The notes: generated by a model not told the origin, from the letters alone. A stretch of DNA of 64,000 nucleotides from Ophioderma brevispina (GCA_023653785.1 JAMKCH010007177.1:62001-126000), one strand, 5' to 3'. Positions 10,055 through 22,168 are shown, numbered from the stretch's first letter. Numbers and translations are program-made.

Positions 10055-10578
10055 AGCCGGACTTCAGAGAATTTAACAATATTTTTGTAAATTAATTAAA
10101 TAAGAAACTAGGAACTCAAGATAGTCGGCCTTAAAAACTGAAACAAAGTTTGAGATGAACCGGTTCTCGTTTTTGATGTAGTAAACATTATGTGCAGTAT
10201 AGCAGTATACCATTGGGTGCTTTTTCTATTATATGAAGGACCTGGATTTGAGCTTAGACCTCAGCCCTTTTACATTCTTACAACGTTGCTGAAAGTTATG
10301 TGTTCCATTGTGATTAATGACAATTAATAGACATTCGATAGATAAGCGATGTGATCAGTAACAGTTTCAAGAAAGCATTTCTGACAGTTGATATAATATT
10401 CTTGGATTGAACATATATTGTAAACAGACAAACTTTCACAGTGTTGACCCGATTCAGTTATATAAAGTTTCCATCTTGTGTATTGAATTATATTAACGCC
10501 AATACCCCATGTGTAAATTGGATTTGCGTATTTCCAATCGTTTGAGCGCCCTCCTCAGAAAATCTCTGAGTCAGCCTT
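10055..10578 (+). mobile_element. TTAA-target MITE family, composite copy (unit 1)
   Basis: The left end AAGCCGGACTTCAGAG follows TTAA at 10051-10054. The right end TCTCTGAGTCAGCCT precedes TTAA at 10579-10582. The interior holds about 290 bases (10245-10530) that are also found at 28230-28490 and are not part of the 335-base element at 17821-18155, so this copy is recombined or interrupted. Confidence 0.65.
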
Positions 10579-10582
10579 TTAA

Positions 10583-12570
10583 ATTTTGTTCCCAGCATAA
10601 ATCAAAATCAATGATACAATCAGTATGATAAAGGAAATGTGCAAGCTTGCTGATATAGGCAATGTTATAATAACCTCATTTTGGTGATTAAAGAATTTAT
10701 TGTATTTCTATATTTTAAGAAAAGAAAAAAATCCTAGCAGGGAAAGTACCTAGTGCTATATTAAGGAGATACACAAATTTGTTTACATGTTTTGGAGACA
10801 TTTCTAGAAAAGCTACTTTAGATAGATTGGCGATGTTATCAAACAAATATTGTGTCATATCGGTAGTTCCCAATGATGTCATCATTGAACTTTTTTTATT
10901 GGATAAAAATTGCATCATAAGATGATGTCATTTATGTGAGATCCAATTGGATAATGTAAGATGCTGTAATAGGCTATTATTAGATATTAGGGAAACCTAA
11001 CTAGAGAACAAATATATATTGTGCTCACTGAGTGGAAAGACTCGAAGACAGTAGTTAATTTGAATATCCAGATATGGTAGATTGGTTCACTACCAGTGTT
11101 GATATATTAGATAACCACGGGAGCTTAAAATCTATTTTGTCGGCTGTCATCTTTCCAGCCAAAAAAAATGAGAATTTTGCACAGTTGCATTGGTAATTGG
11201 CTAGAAAAATACCGACTTTGCGTAAACACTTGAATGGTAAAACTCAAACTTCTTTATGTGTCGCATAAAAATGAAATTTAATATCGGGTCCCGATAATAT
11301 TTCAACGGCCGCTGAAAATTCCAATATGAAACAACCGGGAAATAGCGCCATGCACATGTACATCTATTAGCTGTTCCGTTGGTTCACGCACGTCATGTTA
11401 GTATCATTTTTCGTGAGATTGTGCTATTTCATAATGGACAGACAAAAACGTTGGATTAGGATCGGGGATCCCGAATCTAATTACAACATCCCGTCTTTTA
11501 TGATGCATTACACTTTTACGCATCACCGGTAACAGGTATTTTACTGAGACAATCTCCCAAAAAAAACTTTACATGAAATCTCACAATTGTAAATGGGGGA
11601 GCTCTTCAAAATGTGCTAACTTCAAAGAAGATCCCCATGGTTGGGTTTATATTGTTGAATTGTGACGCTGCCTGCTGTCATGTTGGAGGTCTTCGCTGTT
11701 AGGGACATGTCAATGCTACTGTCATTGAACTGTAATCACGTATGGGGACATATGTAAGAATATATCTACCTGTGTATTGTGATTGCCATGTAATAATTGT
11801 TTTGTACATTCCAAATTCTTGAACCATCGTTTTTTAAAGAATATAAAAAATCAGCCGTATTTATGAAATTTAGATATTTGGCACAAGACTCATTTGTTAG
11901 TATTTAAAGGGTGCTTCTCACTTTACCATCCTTGTGATGTCATAACAGAAATGAGGGGCTCGTCCGGGAATTGGGGGAAAAGGGAAAAGTAGGTGCCCGT
12001 ACAGTTGGTCTCCGCTGCCAGTTAACTGCTTACCGGTGAAGATACTCTCTACACCACCAAACACTGTTTTCCATAACTTTAATTCTCAATTATCTCACAT
12101 CTGACAAGAGGCAGTGCAGGCCCCCCCCCAATCTATGTCCTATATCTGCAGGAAAAACCCACCTAGAAACTGTCATCATCGCCCAGCCATACCAGGAATG
12201 GACCTTGCCATCAAGAGACCACACCGACAGTATTAGTCTGATTCCTAATCTCGATAAGGTAAACTTTGGCATCTTGGATTTTGAGTTAGGGAAGGGGGTA
12301 AATATACAGGGGTAAAATTTGTAAATGTTGCATACGGGGCAAAAGATGTAAAACATGTCCATATGGTTCAAGGATTCGGAAAAGTATAGTTTGCTATATC
12401 TAAAACCTCTTGTGTATGTACGACAGGCCAAAACCGTGAAGGTCAACATGGGAAATAATTATAATGATCCGATTTGTTTCACATGGTCGTCAAAATTGTT
12501 TAATAGGGGGTATGTTTACAACAGGAACAAACATTTGCTCTTTGTTAATCAGCTAAGAGGTATTTAACAG
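10583..12570 (+). repeat. block R1, copy 1
   Basis: About 2 kb colinear with 18160-20240 and with 32614-33052 joined to 34836-36870. It contains GAAAGTACCTAGTGCTATAT, ATCGGGTCCCGATAA, a single 115-base unit of the 5.4-6.0 kb array, and GGGGCTCGTCCGGG at 11955-11968. I see no gene. The open frame at 12090-12449 on the minus strand is not conserved intact in the other copies. Confidence 0.8.
11955..11968 (+). other. possible primer-binding site (tRNA-Pro-like match)
   Basis: GGGGCTCGTCCGGG equals 14 bases of the complement of the 3' end of animal tRNA-Pro, the primer site used by some LTR retroelements. The same 14 bases occur at 19571-19584; the third R1 copy is diverged (near 36248). If real, the upstream part of R1 would be a solo LTR with leader. 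I cannot demonstrate the LTR ends. Confidence 0.35.
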
Positions 12571-13029
12571 AGGCTCCAGTACCGGACCCCCAAAGACCTG
12601 TTGGGCTTCGGGTGCTATCCAACCTAGTTTTTGTGTTTTCCTGTAACTATAACCCAAATGTCAAACAAAATGCACAACATTCATATGACATTAAATTCAA
12701 GCGCCATGAATAATTTGAGCCTATTTTGATTAGAATCTGTGCATTCTAAAAAAAAGACCCCAGGATGACCTTGAATCATCTTTGCGCCTATTAAAAGTAA
12801 GTGTCCCAGATATAGCAAAGTAGACTTTTTAATCCTTAGACCAGCTTAACATGTGTATACAACTTTTAACATGTATGAATCATTACAAAAATCTCCTGTT
12901 AATTTACCACTTCCCTATCTCAAACATTTGTTCAAGGATCACAAAGTTGCATCATCAAGACGTATATAGCAGTTCAATGTTGCCTAGGAAACCATCAAAA
13001 ACATTTTGGGGCAGACTCTGTGCAAGGTC
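12571..13029 (+). repeat. R1/R2 linker, copy 1
   Basis: Colinear with 20240-20580 and 36860-37200 (CCCCAAATGTCAAACAAAATGC, GATTAGAATCTGTGCATTC). No coding signal. Confidence 0.6.
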
Positions 13030-13420
13030 TATCAAGGGACCATGCGGTTCTACCGCTGGACTATATGGAAATGCCATTATGTGAAAACAGGAACTGTGGT
13101 ACAAGCAACGTCGATGTCTGCCGGCAACAAAAGTCCTCACCATTGAGTTCAGCTCTGTCATAGTGACATCAGTCTACAAACCACCATCAGTAGATTTAAA
13201 ACAATATCGGAAATTCCACCAAACCTTCATTGGTGAACAGCCATAGTACGCAATGAGGCTACAATGAAACCAATATAGACGGACAAGCTGTCGAAGAATG
13301 GTTAGACAGTCAACGTCTATGGCTCCTTTACGACCCTAATCGGCTGCCTTCATTTCATAGCGCCCTTTGGAAGAGAGGATACAACCCTGTTCTCAGGGTT
13401 GTACAATTTTTTTCTTCCCC
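13030..13420 (+). mobile_element. LINE endonuclease-domain fragment, copy 1
   Basis: Frames around 13085-13400 (with breaks) resemble the C-terminal half of the apurinic-type endonuclease of non-LTR retrotransposons: VIVTSVYKPPS, then NSHS/WGY-like, [14 protein letters not shown], and WKRGYN. The copy at 37290-37680 is the least broken. The fragment is part of the duplicated unit, so it inserted before the unit duplicated. Confidence 0.6.
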
Positions 13421-14175
13421 AGGAGCAGGAATTTTGAGCTTGACATTTCCCCACCTAAACTTACACTTACAGATTTAGTAAAATTCAAATTACGATAATA
13501 TTATGTTAACTAGTGTTTACCTGAGGAACCAGTCGACCACAGCACAAAACCCGTTTTTTTTTTCCCCTTCATTATTCTTTGACTATTTCTTTATCCGCTT
13601 GGCATCATTTCTCCAGTTGTGTTCATTATTTCCCGGGAGCATTGCTCCCTGTTCCCACACTTTGTGCAACCCTACCTGATCTAGCTATTGTTAGCAAAAG
13701 ATATATAAACATGTGTAGCACGATCCTGTTCCACAAGCTCAACATCGACCAATCGGTATCCAAGTCAACGCTACAGTAAGACCAAACAAGGCGCCTTTTA
13801 AGCGTTGCTTTAACTATAGGAAAGCAGACTGGCAAGGATTCACCGATGATCTGGATCAGAACATGAAGAGGAGATTTCTCCAAAACCCTATAACTATGAC
13901 AAATTGCCCAACTAGTGAACATGACTAACCGATGATTCATACCCAGAGGCCGTAGGACGGAATATAAACCAGGCCTTTCCATGATCACTTTCTGCTGCAA
14001 CTTGATGCAACCCACTGCAGTGCAAGTTAAAACGAATTTAACTTTGTTGCAGTACTGCATTGCAGTATTTGTAGAGACTGCTATCCAGGCAATGCAACGC
14101 ACTGCACTGCAGTGCAGTAGAGGTGTGAACGGACCTTTCGGAATATATTCTATTGAGCGCGGCCCAAAGATATGA
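13421..14175 (+). repeat. block R2, copy 1
   Basis: Colinear with 22320-23085 and 37680-38460. It includes ACTAGTGTTTACCTGAGGAA, TTATTTCCCGGGAGCATTGC and a CTGCAGTGCA-rich segment. An open minus-strand frame (13626-14102) is partly conserved in copy 2, but it has no known domain, and recent duplication alone explains the conservation. Confidence 0.7.
14101..14118. repeat. 18-base perfect palindrome in a CTGCAGTGCA cluster
   Basis: ACTGCACTGCAGTGCAGT is self-complementary. Related TGCAGT/ACTGCA words fill 13985-14118. Copy 2 at about 23020-23037 has one mismatch. Confidence 0.7.
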
Positions 14176-14409
14176 GTATGTATAAGGTATTGTATGGCTG
14201 CTGACGTATTCTATTGACAGCGGAATATATTTAAATAGCTTTGATACATTGTGAAAGTCGCTTTATAATGTCGACATTTATTTAAAAGTCAATGGCCCGA
14301 TCGTTAATAGCCTCGTTCCCAGGACCTCGGATTTTACCTAAATGGTTAAATATTGATGTCTGGGGAAGGCTGCTATTTTTTTAATTTCATTTACCCCGTG
14401 AACTCTTAT

Positions 14410-15340
14410 AGTGGAAGAGCACGGACCCAGGTCAAACATCATCGTTTACCCCTCACTACAGAAAAGGTTTGACACCTTTGGTAGTTAGTATGGACCCTCT
14501 ATATCAACGCTAGGTAGGTAGTACTCTCAAATTGTGGTGTCACTTTTCCAATAGCGGCCAATTTAAGTTTACACAGGGTTCAAACTTTTAAAATGCTCCA
14601 ATCACGTTGAAATGTATGCCATATTGTCCGTCTAGTCATATGAATTCCACAAATGTATAGTTTGTGCCATCTATGACCATTGGTTTTGGAGTTATATAGT
14701 AAAAATGGCTAAAATGGTAAAAAAAAGGTCAATTTCTATTTGTACATGGGTCAAAACCAGAAGTTGCTCCAATTTTGTTGAAAAATGAAAGAGGTTGTTC
14801 ATCTAGCTTAATGCGTCAAAATCTGCAGTGTATAGTTATCATCTTATGCGACAAAATAGGTCATAGGGCAACATAATCCAATTGGCGTTGACCTTCTTTG
14901 ACCCTTATCTCTGTAAGTAAACATTTAACATAATCAAAACTATACTTTTGGGGAGTCCTCTTACCTCAGGCAATAATTTGCAAGTATTTAAAATATAATC
15001 AGATTAACTTTTAATGTTGACCCTTGTACAAATTGAAATTGACCTTCTTACCAAAACCAATGGTCGTAGGTGGTACAAACTATACATTTTTGGAATCCTT
15101 ATGATTAGACAATATGGCATACATTGCAGCATGATCGGGGCATTTTAAAAGTTTGACCCCTGTGTAAACTTAAATTGGCCCCTACTGAAAATGTGATACC
15201 ACAATTTGAGAGTACTACCAACCAAACATTGATGTAGAAGGTCCATACTAACTACCAAATGTGTCAAACCTTTTCTGTAGTGGAAGGTAAACGAATTCCT
15301 TAAATAAGGCCCCTATGATATTCTGCTCGTGCTCTATTAG
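14410..15340. mobile_element. foldback element in block R3, copy 1
   Basis: The two arms (about 14410-14740 and 15010-15340) are inverse copies. They share GAGCACG near the tips, CACTACAGAAAAGGTTTGAC, GGTAGTACTCTCAAATTGTG and GCCATATTGTC. The whole element is missing between 6735 and 6775 in unit 0, so it inserted before units 1 and 2 separated. No coding region. Confidence 0.75.
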
Positions 15341-15744
15341 GGCTATAGTAAATAGTGACCGTGAGACTTCCAAAACCTTTTTTGGGACACAGTCCACTGT
15401 TTCGGGGGGAGGTATTTGTATTTACAGAATCAATAACATCTCAAGAAACAAACTGGATATGTTTTACATTTACCGTCTGGACCGAATTGTTGTATTCAAC
15501 ATTTTGCTGTCTTAAGATAAAATGGAAATTGATAATTTCTAAATACATTTTCCCATACGCTTTTTTGTGTATAGATATAATATGCATATGAAACTGTGAA
15601 AATAAATAAAATGTCACCTCAATTTCTTTTTCTCAATATAAGTGACCAATGGATATACAAAGACTTTAGCAAACCATCATGAATATGAAGTGTTTTATCC
15701 ACCGCATATCTGGCCGATTGTTGAACGGGCCATTCCCTACAATA
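15341..15744 (+). repeat. R3 right flank, copy 1
   Basis: Nearly identical to 25810-26045 (CTTCCAAAACC, CTGGATATGTTTTACATTTACC, CATACGCTTTTTTGTGTATAG), followed by sequence shared with 26150-26300 and with the arms of the foldback at 23087-24081. Confidence 0.7.
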
Positions 15745-16180
15745 ATAGACACTATTCACATGGATTCACGAAGCGAAAGTGGGCCATGTGACTAGAATTT
15801 TTACCCTTGTCATTGGCAATATATAGTTTATTATTCTATATGACATATGACTTCAAATTTGTGTCTCATATTAGTCACAAACCAAACAGTTTAATTAGAG
15901 GTTATAATGAAGGCGATATGTATAATGAATGACTGAATTAGTCGTTACGGATAGATCTTTAATCAAAGTCACGCAACTTGCTGCAATGGAGGTATCTTCA
16001 TTAATCATCACTGAAGTCATACTTACGAAGAGGTTCGCAATACTCTGAGCTCCGACGAGAAGTTGTGTCATAGTGTCATCCGTTTATTTTCAAACATCTT
16101 CAATTGTTTGTATGTTATTCATCTAACGATTCGATATTTCTTCCAACTGTCACTGCAGTGCGAAAGCAAAATTAAAATCC
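15745..16180 (+). promoter_or_regulatory. shared receptor 5' flank (copy 2)
   Basis: Almost identical to 26320-26770, with the conserved core at about 15945-16015. The high identity contrasts with the wrecked coding half downstream. Confidence 0.55.
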
Positions 16181-17303
16181 ATGGAATCTGTAGAGATGAA
16201 CACTACAAACTTGTGTGGCTTGGATGGTGTGATTAACCTAACCGATCCAGTAATCGCCGATCAATGGATAAGAAGCGACAGTGAACAGTTTATGGTCGGC
16301 GTAATAATACCGCTAGTTTCGGCAGTTGGTGTCTTTGGAAACGTGGCATTTTTGTTTATGGTATTGCGATTAAAAGAAATACGGACTAACTTGAACGCGT
16401 ACCTTGCTAATTTAGCGATATGTGATATTATGTTTTGACGGTTTTCAACTTTTTTGGTATGCAGTTATTCGAGCATTCTCTGTAAGCTCCAAAAAGCCTT
16501 CGATGTTAGTTCCTTCATTGAATGTTGTGCTGCATACATTTGACTACGCGAATATGGAATGGGGCATCCGTAGGTTCTTGTAAAACTCTTATTCATAGTA
16601 GCGATTCTAGACAATTCAAACCCCTAAAACACATATGTTAAAGGGCCATGCGCGTACTTCAAGCTATCTCAGCAATAGGACTGTAGAAGTTTTGCTAAGC
16701 TCTATCTATAAGTTTCCAGCTTTCGGGAGTACACAAAAGTTTTTGCTTATTGTGGCCCAAGGCACGAGGAGTACCACAATCTACCAAAAGTACCTCGGAA
16801 AATGCTTTCCAGAGTAAGACAAATTTGCAGTAGCGTATGCAGTAATAGTGAACCTTTCAACGTGATGGCATCAATATACTTATCACTGTTGGTTATTCTT
16901 TCGAATAATTATGGCTCTGTAACCAACGTCCTTTGGCCAACTGCTGCAGATAAGAACACTGCCCTAAGTTCCAACGCTATTCGCGTTCGCCATCAAGAGT
17001 GACTCGTACACTGGTACTCAAATGGAATCATTTTCTTCATATGCCAGGCGCTTATCAGCTTTTATTATTTTCATACGTTTTAAACAATATGGGAGGAATA
17101 GAATTTTGGATTGAACCAATTTAACACTTCTGGTTATATTGCACCACGCTTGTTATTTCTAAATTTAACTGTTATCAATCCGTATCTCTATGTTTTCAGC
17201 GGTCAGCATACAGGAGAGCAAGTACAAGGCATTTGCCCGTGAAGGGCTCTCAGTGCTTTGTTGAGTAGACATTCTCGTTCAGGAGTTCGGAAGTAATCCC
17301 TAA
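16181..17303 (+). pseudogene. class A GPCR pseudogene 2
   Basis: The first 254 bases (start ATG to helix 2, through CDIMF) differ from receptor 3 at only two positions that I can find. At 16435 the reading frame hits TGA, and from there to the stop-equivalent at 17301 the sequence carries dozens of one- or two-base insertions and deletions relative to receptor 3. The order of the helices is still traceable, through the NPYLYVFS-like segment near 17180. No full-length product is possible as written. Either the copy is a pseudogene or this kilobase is poor-quality sequence. Confidence 0.85.
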
Positions 17304-17359
17304 CGGGAACCATTTAAAAAAAAGATACTCCTAATTATAAGTGAGACCAGTTTTTGCTT

Positions 17360-17440
17360 ATTCTAAATACTGCTCTTATCGATTTCTCTGTTTAGCGGTC
17401 AACATTATAGTAATGTGGAGAGCATTTTGTAGAAATGAAA
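17360..17440 (+). pseudogene. receptor helix-7 remnant downstream of pseudogene 2
   Basis: CTAAATACTGC, ATTTCTCTGTTTAGC, GGTCAACATTATAG and ATGTGGAGAGC align with the helix 7/helix 8 coding sequence of the family and with the remnant at 9925-10005. Confidence 0.55.
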
Positions 17441-17505
17441 CTCTTAGTGTTTTAAACAACCCGCGCATAATTACCTCCTTCAGACACCATTCTGATTCGG
17501 TTTAA

Positions 17506-17757
17506 AGGCCTACTCAGAGATTTTGAAAATAAATTTGTATATCAATTAAAATAATTAATGTACGGAGTCTTGGTTTGATGTAGTAAACATTATGGTAGTA
17601 TAGCAGTATACCATTGGGTGTTATTTTCTATATGAAGGACGTGGATTGAGCCTTAGCTATTTCACACAGTGATTATTATGTAAACAAGCATTATGTACAT
17701 GACAAGAAACACGATTTGTGTTAAAAAAAATGAAGGCGCCAGCCCCGGGAAATCTCT
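17506..17757 (+). mobile_element. TTAA-target MITE family, degraded copy (unit 2, first)
   Basis: Follows TTAA at 17502-17505 with AGGCCTACTCAGAG and ends near AAATCTCTG. Its interior matches 10055-10240 and 28023-28230. It sits 60 bases before the better-preserved copy. Confidence 0.6.
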
Positions 17758-17820
17758 GTGCAGAAAGGATAATAGCTATAAAATTATTTTAAAAGTAATG
17801 AAGACGTGTACAATACTTAA

Positions 17821-18155
17821 AGGCTGACTCAGAGATTCTGAAATATATTTTTGTGTGTGTGTGTAATAATTATTACTAAAATGCTCAACTACAAAGTTTG
17901 AGACGAATCAGATTTGTCGTTTCCATTCAGTAAACATTTATGTATGGATATCAGTGCCATAGAATACTGTGTAAAACAAAAATTCCGGATACGGAATTTT
18001 ATAACAAAGATATGATTTTCTATATAAAGGACTTCGATTTAAACTTTACTATTTCACACAGTGGATAGTATAGGGACAAGCATTATGTATGTGCAACCAT
18101 CCCGATTTGTTTGAAAATTGATGGCGCCCTCCTCAGAAAATCTCTGAGTCAGCCT
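17821..18155 (+). mobile_element. TTAA-target MITE, complete 335-base copy
   Basis: Terminal inverted repeats AGGCTGACTCAGAGATT and AATCTCTGAGTCAGCCT are exact inverses. TTAA lies on both sides (17817-17820 and 18156-18159). The empty site ACTTAAATTTTG is present once at 29690-29701. TTAA duplication is the signature of piggyBac-type integration. No coding capacity. Confidence 0.85.
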
Positions 18156-18159
18156 TTAA

Positions 18160-20240
18160 ATTTTGTTCAGCATAATAAAACATCAATGATACAATCAGTA
18201 TAATAAAGGAAATGTGCAAGCTTGCTGATGTTGGTAATGTTATAACCTCATTTTGGTGATTAAAGAATTTATTGTATTTCTATATTTTAACAAAAGAAAA
18301 AAATCCTAGCAGGGAAGTACCTAGTGCTATATTAAGGAGATACACAAATTTGTTTACATGTTTTGGAGACATTTCTAGAAAAGCTACTTTAGATAGATTG
18401 GGGATTTTCCGCCTATGTTACCAAACAAAGATTGTATCATATCAGTAGTTCCCAATGATGTCATCATTGAACTTTTTTATTGGATAAAGATTGCATCATA
18501 AGATGATGTCATTTATGTGAGATCCAATTGGATAATGCAAGATGCTGTAATAGGCTATTATTAGATACTGGGGAAACCTAACTAGAAGAAAAATATATAT
18601 TGGGCTCACTGGAAAGACTCCAGGACAGTGATTAATTTGAATCACCAGATATGGTAGATTAGTGCAGTACTAGTGCTGATATTATAGATACCACAGGAGT
18701 TTAAAATCTATTCTGTCTGCAGTCATCTATCCAGCCAAAAAAAACTTGAGATTTTTCCACAGTTGCATTGGTAATTGGCTAGCAAACTAGGGACTTTGCG
18801 GTAACACTTGAATGGTAAAACTCAAACTTCTTTATGTGTCGCATAAGAAGGAATTTTGTAATTAGAATAATTAATATCGGGTCCCGATAACAATTCAACG
18901 GCCGGTGAAAACGTCATTCCAATATAAAACAACCGGAAATAGCGCCTTGCACATGTACATCCATTAGCTGTTCCGTTGGTTCACGCAAGTCATTTTAGGA
19001 TCATTTTTCGTGAGATTTTGCTATTTCATAATGGACAGACAAAAAACGTTGGATTAGGATCGGGGATCCCCGAATCCAATTACAAAATCCCTTCTTTTAT
19101 GACGCATTCACACTTTTAAGCATCGCCGTTCACAGGTATATTTTACTGGACAATTACCAACACAACTCTGCATAAATCTCACAAATTTTACAATTGGGGC
19201 GCTCTTCAAAATGTGCTTTAACTTCTAAAGAAGATCCCATGTGTTTATATTGTTGAATGTTGATGCTGCATGCTGTCATGTTGGAGTCTTCGCTGTTAGG
19301 ACATGTCAATGTTGAACTGCGATGCTACTTTCATTGTGAACTTTAATCACGTTATAGTGGACATATGTAAGAATATATCTGTGTTTTGTGATTGCCATTG
19401 TAATAATTGTTTTGTACATTCCAAATTCTTGAACCAATCGATTTGTTAAAAGAATATAATAAATCAGCGTTATTATATGAAATTCATATCATTTGTGCAC
19501 AAGACTCATTTGTTAGTATTTAAAGGGTGCTTCTCACTTTACCATCCTTGTGATGTCATAACAGTAATTAGGGGCTCGTCCGGGTATTGGGGAAAAAGTA
19601 GAGTGCCGTCCAGTGGTCTCCGCTACCAGTAACTGCTTACCGGTGAAGCTAATCTCTACACCACCAAACATTGTTTTCCATAACATCAATTCTCAATTAT
19701 TCCCATATCATGAAAAGAGGCCAGTGCAGGCCCCCAATGCCATGTCGTATATCTGCAGAAAGCTCACCGAGAAACTGTCAATCATCGCCCAACCATACTA
19801 GGAATGGACCTTGCCATCGAGAGACTACACCGACAGTATTAGTCCTGCAGTAGCAATATGACCTTACGTAAGAGTCTGCACAAAATGTTTTGATGGTTCC
19901 TAGGCAACATTGACCCGCTGATTCCAAATCTTTGGCATCTTTGTCATCCTTGATAGGGGAGATAGGGGAAGGGGGTAAATATACAGGGGTAAAATTACGG
20001 GGCTAAAAAATGTATAAACATGTCCATATGGTCCTATGGATTCAGAAAAGGTATAGTTTGCTATATCTACAAACTCTTGTTCATGCAAGACAGGCCAAAA
20101 ACTGTTCAAGGTCATCATGGGGGATTTATTTATAATGATCCGATTTGCTTCAAATTGGTGTCAAATTGTTCGTATGGGCATATCACAACAGGAAATGCAC
20201 ATTTACTTTGTAAATAAGCTCAAAGGTATTTAGCAGAGGC
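18160..20240 (+). repeat. block R1, copy 2
   Basis: Colinear with 10583-12570. It contains the PBS-like GGGGCTCGTCCGGG at 19571-19584. At 18190-18191 (CAATGATACAATCAG) it preserves the empty site of the 2.9-kb element found at 29718 in unit 3. Confidence 0.8.
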
Positions 20241-20599
20241 TCCAGTACCGGACCCCCAAAGACCCTGTGGGCCCTATCAATATTTTTCTCATTATACCCC
20301 AAATGTCAAACAAAATGCATAACATTTATATGACATTAATATTCAACCGCATGAAGAATTTGAGCCTATTTTGATTAGAATATGTGCATTCTAAAACAAT
20401 TACCCCAGGATGACTTTGAATCATTTTGAGTCTACTGTGTTAAAAGTAAGTGTCCCAGAGATATCACACTGTACTTTTTTAATCCTTAGAACCAGCTTAA
20501 CATGTGTACACAACTTTTCACCATGTATGAAACATTTACAAATTTAATCTCTGTATATTTACCCCCTTCCCTATCTCAAAATGCTCAAGGATGACAATA

Positions 20600-20734
20600 T
20601 CGAAGTCCTCACCATTGAGTTCAGCTTTGTCATAGTGACATCAATCTACAAACCACCATCAGTAGATTTAAAACAATATCGGAAATTCCACCAAACCTTC
20701 ATTGGTGAACAGCCATAGTACGCAATGAGGCTAC
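20600..20734 (+). mobile_element. LINE endonuclease fragment, copy 2, left part
   Basis: Encodes the VIVTSxYKPPSVD-like segment in a broken frame. It is separated from its right part (22177-22320, DGQAVEEW to RGYN) by the inserted element at 20743-22168. Confidence 0.55.
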
Positions 20735-20742
20735 AATGAAAC

Positions 20743-22168
20743 CATAGGCGGACCATAGACCTGCTGTGGAATTTTCCACATGGTCCGCTTGGAATTGCGC
20801 CACTTTAGGCCGGTCGTGTAAACAAGGAAGGAAGGAAAGAAAAACAAAAAGGAAAGGAAAAAAAAGATGAATAGGAAAAGAGACATAAAAAGATGTTATC
20901 TGGTAAAAGTATTTATAAGCCTATATGTGAAGCAATTTCGCCTTTTTTCAGGAGGGCCGTGGTAAAAGTAAATTAAGTGTTGGGCTGGCAGCAACTCCTT
21001 GGAGCACAAGAGCTGATACCTTCAATATGGGTAGAAATAGGAGGCTCAAGCCTTTGCAATTTTGCTGGACTTTCATCGATATCAAAGAAAGTTACCAGCA
21101 TTGGGCCGGTAGCAGCCCATGGGTAGAGAGTCGGAGCTGTATTTACTCTATCTAGCAAGTTTGCCTTTAAAAAGCTTTGAATCCCCTATATCAATGTACT
21201 TTTCATTAGTGGAAATTATGATTCCCTAGGAAAAAGAAACTGTTCACTATACCTATAATGTAAATGGGGGTAGGGGCTGAGACTCTATAGCTATATTGTG
21301 TTGAAAAGCACTTGGATTGAACTATTCAAAATTACGAAGCTCTGTGTCAGAAAGATAGTCCAAACATGGATGTTCCTGTAACGAAATCACCTCAAAGAAA
21401 AATTATTTTAACAACTTCAACAAATATCAGTGCCATCATGCAAGTCTTGTGGCCCAGGAACTTTCAAACAACCCCATTGTGATGGTACAAACATCTCTCC
21501 GTCATACCCGGCCGTCAATATGTGCCTTTTCTAATTACATGATCTTGAATGAATATGACATGATAATTGTCTTGAATTGTCCTGAATTGTCTTGACTGGA
21601 CGGTAATCAAGCAATTGCTCAATTAATTTATTGATAAAAGGTTTACATATGTATTTGCCATGTTCTTTATACTTTCCAATCTGCACCGTCATTGCCCCCA
21701 CTACTCACATACCAGGCCGCCCGGAGAGTTGTCCCGGACCCGGTAGATACAAATCGGGGTCCTACTTTTAGAAAAATCGCGCGCGAAGCACGAGAAACTG
21801 AATTACCTTTAAGTAGCCTCTAAAAGCCAACTTGGATGAAATCATGGACAATTTTGATACACATTTTTACTTATAACATCCAAACGACTAGAGAGTGGCG
21901 TCTTTATACAGGTTAGGAAACGCATATGTTAGCTTATGATTACCCTCGGCTTACATACACGTTACCTCCTTAAGATGGGAGTGCCCTCTGGGGTAAATCG
22001 GGTCATCTACCTTTAAACTTGGGAATGTTCGATCAATAATGTTTATTGTAGTTGTTTGTTTCTTGCCTGTTTCGATTTATATTACATAGGTCCTATATGA
22101 TTTTCAAATGCTCAAGGACCGGTCAAGTCAATTTTCCACGGCCGGATTGACTAACCAGTCCGCCTCTG
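20743..22168. mobile_element. hAT-like non-autonomous transposon, 1426 bases
   Basis: The ends CATAGGCGGACC and GTCCGCCTCTG are imperfect inverted repeats of the CAGAGGCGGA type common in hAT elements. The 8-base sequence AATGAAAC is duplicated on both sides (20735-20742 and 22169-22176) and occurs once at the homologous place in unit 1 (near 13263). Inside are a purine-rich stretch (20820-20900) and only short open frames; no transposase is visible. Confidence 0.85.

Noticed and set aside
13626..14102. 158-codon minus-strand open frame, also present as 136 codons at 22610-23020
   Set aside because: Conserved only because the surrounding block is a recent duplicate. No domain or coding-type substitution pattern is visible, and the third copy near 38040 is disrupted.
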